Positions 4,333 through 7,176 of a stretch of 7,176 nucleotides of DNA are shown here, piece by piece. Under the pieces are notes generated by a model that was given only the letters and a program-made list of their open reading frames with translations, was not told where the DNA came from and ran no database searches. Source of the DNA: Bacteroidota bacterium (GTDB lineage Bacteria > Bacteroidota > Bacteroidia > Flavobacteriales > Flavobacteriaceae); assembly GCA_004356305.1 (NCBI GenBank), contig SMXJ01000161.1:1-7176 (forward strand), written 5' to 3'. The position numbers and the translations under genes were made by a program. How positions within the stretch are numbered: position 1 is the first letter of the stretch; every line of letters begins with the position of its first letter.

Positions 4333-7101
4333 ATGAAGCACATATTGCTTTTCGCGACATTATTTTTTACCGTTTTAATTTCAGCACAAACTATAAAAGT
4401 TCGTGGGACTATAAAAGATTCTCTTGGAAAACCCCTGGAGTTGGCAAACGTTATTGCTATCGTAGAAGCGACCGGGGATATCGAATCCTATGCCATAACT
4501 AATTTCGAAGGCCGCTTTCAATTGGATCTTTCAAAAAACAATTCCTATGTGTTGAAGGCAAGTTTTTTGGGGTATGAGACTACCGAAAAAGTATTGACGG
4601 TTCCCGAGGATGGAGAAAATATAATCGAGGATTTTGTATTGAAACGATCCACAGCCCTCCTCGATGGGGTTGAACTGGTCTATGAAATGCCGGTGACCGT
4701 TAGAGGCGATACCATTATCTATAATGTAGATTCCTTTAATCGTGGTGATGAACGAAAACTGGGTGATGTACTGAAAAACCTGCCAGGAGTTGAAGTAAAT
4801 GATGATGGTGAAATAGAAGTAGAAGGAAAAAGGGTTTCCAAAGTTATGGTGGAAGGGAAAGATTTTTTTGACGGCGATTCAAAATTAGCTACCAAAAACA
4901 TCCCGGCAGATGCTGTAGATAAAGTGGAAATATTACGTAATTACAATGAGGTGGATCAAATGCGAGGCCTTGGAAACGATCGGGATAATATTGCGATCAA
5001 TATCAAACTTAAAGAGGGGAAAAAGAACTTTTGGTTTGGAGAAGTAACCGCCGGCGCAGGAATTGACGATGAATCGGAAGGACGCTATCTAGTACATCCG
5101 AAACTTTTTTACTACAGCCCAGATTACAGCATTAATATTATAACCGATTTTAACAATATTGGCGAGGTACCCTTCACTTTCAGAGATTACTTTAATTTCA
5201 CCGGTGGCTTTCGGAACTTTAATCGCGGTGGGGGAACCAACTTTAATATTCGCCAAAGTGATCTGGGTTTTGCTATCGCGCAGAACAACCGTGCCAATTC
5301 GATCGAAACAAATTTTCTGGCAGGGAATTTTAGTTGGAGAGCAACGCAAAAATGGGATGTAAGTGGTTTTGCCATCCTAAGCGATAACAAAACCAATATA
5401 GTGACCAATGCGATTCGCCAATACATTTCAACAGGGACGATCGAAAATACAAGTAGTGATACCGATCAGCGAAATCAATTAGGAATGTTGAAATTGAGTA
5501 GTGTTTATAAGCCTAATGCAAATTTTCAGTTTGATTATGACGCTTTGATAAAAACTTCGAAGCAGACCGAAGTAGCCAATACGTTGTCTGAGTTCGGCGG
5601 ATTTACAAACGATATTTCAGAAGGAAAAGAAAACAAACCATTTTCGATAAATCAAAACGCGAATGCTTATTATACCTTAAACGACGACAATATTTTTGCG
5701 GGGCAAGTACAGTATCTATGGCAAGATGAAGACCCGTTTTACAATGCGATTTCCGACTTGCTTCCGTTTCCGGGGATTTTGCCAGTGGATACTCTTCAGA
5801 ATAGATTTAATATCAATCAGCAGAAAAATATAAAGACCCATAAGCTTGATGCGAAGGTGGATTACTACTATTTGCTGAACAATACGAGCAACATCAATTT
5901 GACATTAGGGACTACGTTGAGCAATCAACAATTCAACTCAAATATTTTTCAGTTGTTGGATAATGGTAATCGGAATGATTTGGTGCGAACACCCGTCATT
6001 GATGGGGAAACCCAACCCTTAGTGAATGATGTTGAGTATGGATTTTCCGACATCTTTTTAGGATTTCACTATAAGGTAAAAACCGGGAAATTTATCTTTA
6101 CACCCGGAGCGACATTACATAATTACACTATTAAGAATACGCAATTGGGTACTTCTGAAAAACAAAATGACTGGATGATCCTACCTGATGTCAACGTATT
6201 TTTCGAAATAAAAAAGAGTGAGAGCATCCGGTTTAACTACGATATCTCCGCCAGATACACCGATGTGAATGATTTTGCTGAGGCTTTCGTTTTTAATAAT
6301 TATAACCGGCTTTATCGCGGAAACCGTTTCTTAGAGAACTCATTGGCGCATAATTATAATTTGAGCTATTTCAGCTTCAATATGTTCAATTATACCAATG
6401 TAAGTGGTTCTTTAAACTACAGTCGCACCCTTGAAGGGATTAAAAACAACACCAATATCGTGACGATCAATCAGGTGACCACCCCCGTGAATATCGATAG
6501 TAATTTTCCGGATGAGACCTTTTCGGCTAATGGGCGTTTCAGTAAGAGAATAAAAAAGATCCAGTTTAGGCTCAGTGGGAATTTATCGTTTATAAAGTCG
6601 AACAATCTTATTGGAGAAAGGGTACTTGATGATATGGGGAATATAATTGGGGAGACACCAACTATACAGACCAGTGAGAGTTTTACCCAAAATTACCGTA
6701 CAAGTGTTCGCAGTAGTTTCAGGGAATGGCCAAATTTTGAGGTGGGTTATAATTATACCGTAAATAATTACGATAATGGTGGATTGGAACAAACCTTTTA
6801 CACCAATCGTCCGTTTGCGAATATCGACGTGAATTTCTTGAAACGCTTTTCGTTGATCGCCAATTGGGATTTTTACAATTATAGAGATAAGGCCAAAACG
6901 ATCCAAAACGAGTATACATTCTTCAATGCCACCGTTTATTATAAAAAAGGGGATAGCCCATGGGAATTTTCGGTCCAGGCTACCAATATTTTGAATACGG
7001 AATTTATCAATAGTGATAGTTTTAACGACCAATTCTTTACTACGAATCAATATTTTATCTTACCGCGTATCCTGATGTTAGTCGTAACCTATGATTTATA
7101 A
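4333..7101 (+). CDS. outer-membrane beta-barrel protein with carboxypeptidase-regulatory-like domain (TonB-receptor-like)
   Basis: This is a 922-aa outer-membrane protein. A signal peptide covers 1-18 (cleavage ISA|QT). A carboxypeptidase-D-regulatory-like beta-sandwich (about 22-105, VRGTIKDSLGKPL through FVLKRS) is followed by a plug-like region (about 118-228) with DVLKNLPGVEV, VMVEGKDFF and VEILRNYNEV. The rest, from KEGKKNFWFGEV on, is a long run of alternating strands rich in Y, F and N, as in the OMP_b-brl_3 type of barrel, and ends in VVTYDL. I see no clear TonB box, so energy coupling by TonB is plausible but unproven, and the substrate is unknown. An in-frame TTG lies at 4285, but the ATG at 4333 is chosen because it opens directly into the signal peptide and the 16 codons before it cross the inserted repeat. 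It is the last recognisable gene of the operon, 109 bp after GLPGLI copy 2. Confidence 0.9.
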   Translation: MKHILLFATLFFTVLISAQTIKVRGTIKDSLGKPLELANVIAIVEATGDIESYAITNFEGRFQLDLSKNNSYVLKASFLGYETTEKVLTVPEDGENIIEDFVLKRSTALLDGVELVYEMPVTVRGDTIIYNVDSFNRGDERKLGDVLKNLPGVEVNDDGEIEVEGKRVSKVMVEGKDFFDGDSKLATKNIPADAVDKVEILRNYNEVDQMRGLGNDRDNIAINIKLKEGKKNFWFGEVTAGAGIDDESEGRYLVHPKLFYYSPDYSINIITDFNNIGEVPFTFRDYFNFTGGFRNFNRGGGTNFNIRQSDLGFAIAQNNRANSIETNFLAGNFSWRATQKWDVSGFAILSDNKTNIVTNAIRQYISTGTIENTSSDTDQRNQLGMLKLSSVYKPNANFQFDYDALIKTSKQTEVANTLSEFGGFTNDISEGKENKPFSINQNANAYYTLNDDNIFAGQVQYLWQDEDPFYNAISDLLPFPGILPVDTLQNRFNINQQKNIKTHKLDAKVDYYYLLNNTSNINLTLGTTLSNQQFNSNIFQLLDNGNRNDLVRTPVIDGETQPLVNDVEYGFSDIFLGFHYKVKTGKFIFTPGATLHNYTIKNTQLGTSEKQNDWMILPDVNVFFEIKKSESIRFNYDISARYTDVNDFAEAFVFNNYNRLYRGNRFLENSLAHNYNLSYFSFNMFNYTNVSGSLNYSRTLEGIKNNTNIVTINQVTTPVNIDSNFPDETFSANGRFSKRIKKIQFRLSGNLSFIKSNNLIGERVLDDMGNIIGETPTIQTSESFTQNYRTSVRSSFREWPNFEVGYNYTVNNYDNGGLEQTFYTNRPFANIDVNFLKRFSLIANWDFYNYRDKAKTIQNEYTFFNATVYYKKGDSPWEFSVQATNILNTEFINSDSFNDQFFTTNQYFILPRILMLVVTYDL

Positions 7102-7176
7102 ATAGCGTCAACTCTTCGCGGAAAAGGGTGAAACACACGGCAGAAGGGATGGTTTCTACTGAATTTGGCGTTACAA
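7102..7176. other. 75-bp window tail, no identifiable gene
   Basis: After the barrel stop there is no strong hairpin followed by a T-run. A plus-strand frame with a GTG at 7128 and an ATG at 7149 is open to the window edge, and minus-strand frames are also open here. None can be assigned to a family from so few codons, so neither a gene nor a terminator is called. Confidence 0.5.

Noticed and set aside
6583..7050. 155-codon minus-strand open frame opposite the barrel gene
   Set aside because: It is the antisense shadow of the barrel coding sequence. It is isoleucine-rich and has no recognisable motif.
7107..7176. Open plus-strand frame at the right edge (GTG 7128, ATG 7149)
   Set aside because: Only a few codons are visible, other frames are open too, and there is no promoter or recognisable sequence; it cannot be called a gene.
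1..7176. tRNA, rRNA, CRISPR array or insertion-sequence gene
   Set aside because: No cloverleaf sequence, no regularly spaced repeat array and no transposase motif was seen on either strand.

Overview
The window looks like a chromosomal segment of a flavobacterium (Bacteroidota, probably Flavobacteriaceae). The reasons are low-to-moderate GC content, A-rich leaders without Shine-Dalgarno sequences, promoters of the TTTG / TAnnTTTG type, a histidine kinase with the ATP-lid signature typical of the phylum (RVPKGNTHDVKGFGIGL), and two proteins of the GLPGLI family, which is largely confined to Bacteroidota.

Layout. Positions 1-122 hold the end of an unidentified upstream region: a possible 3' end of a plus-strand gene, two inverted repeats, and a 24-bp exact copy of part of the downstream response regulator gene. 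Positions 123-2265 (minus strand) hold a two-component pair, a sensor histidine kinase followed by an OmpR-type response regulator, with reading frames that overlap by 8 bp. Positions 2266-2390 are a divergent control region. It has a near-consensus flavobacterial promoter for the kinase, a recognisable promoter for the plus-strand genes, and three TTAAC-core repeats spaced exactly 10 bp apart between them. Positions 2391-7101 (plus strand) hold two tandem GLPGLI-family secreted proteins (285 and 296 aa) and a large outer-membrane beta-barrel protein with an N-terminal carboxypeptidase-regulatory-like domain (922 aa from the start chosen here). The last 75 bp contain no gene that can be identified.

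How the parts may work together (inference). The kinase has a roughly 210-residue periplasmic domain of unrecognised type and probably senses something in the envelope. Its regulator probably binds the 10-bp-phased repeats, which lie immediately upstream of the -33 element of both divergent promoters, and so controls both its own operon and the GLPGLI/outer-membrane operon. The two GLPGLI proteins would be exported to the periplasm or cell surface and work with the barrel protein. GLPGLI proteins have no established biochemical function that I know of, so the module is a self-contained but functionally uncharacterised sensing-plus-envelope system. It is the best candidate for an undescribed system here. 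The GLPGLI pair arose by tandem duplication, and the duplication left homologous sequence visible beyond both stop codons.
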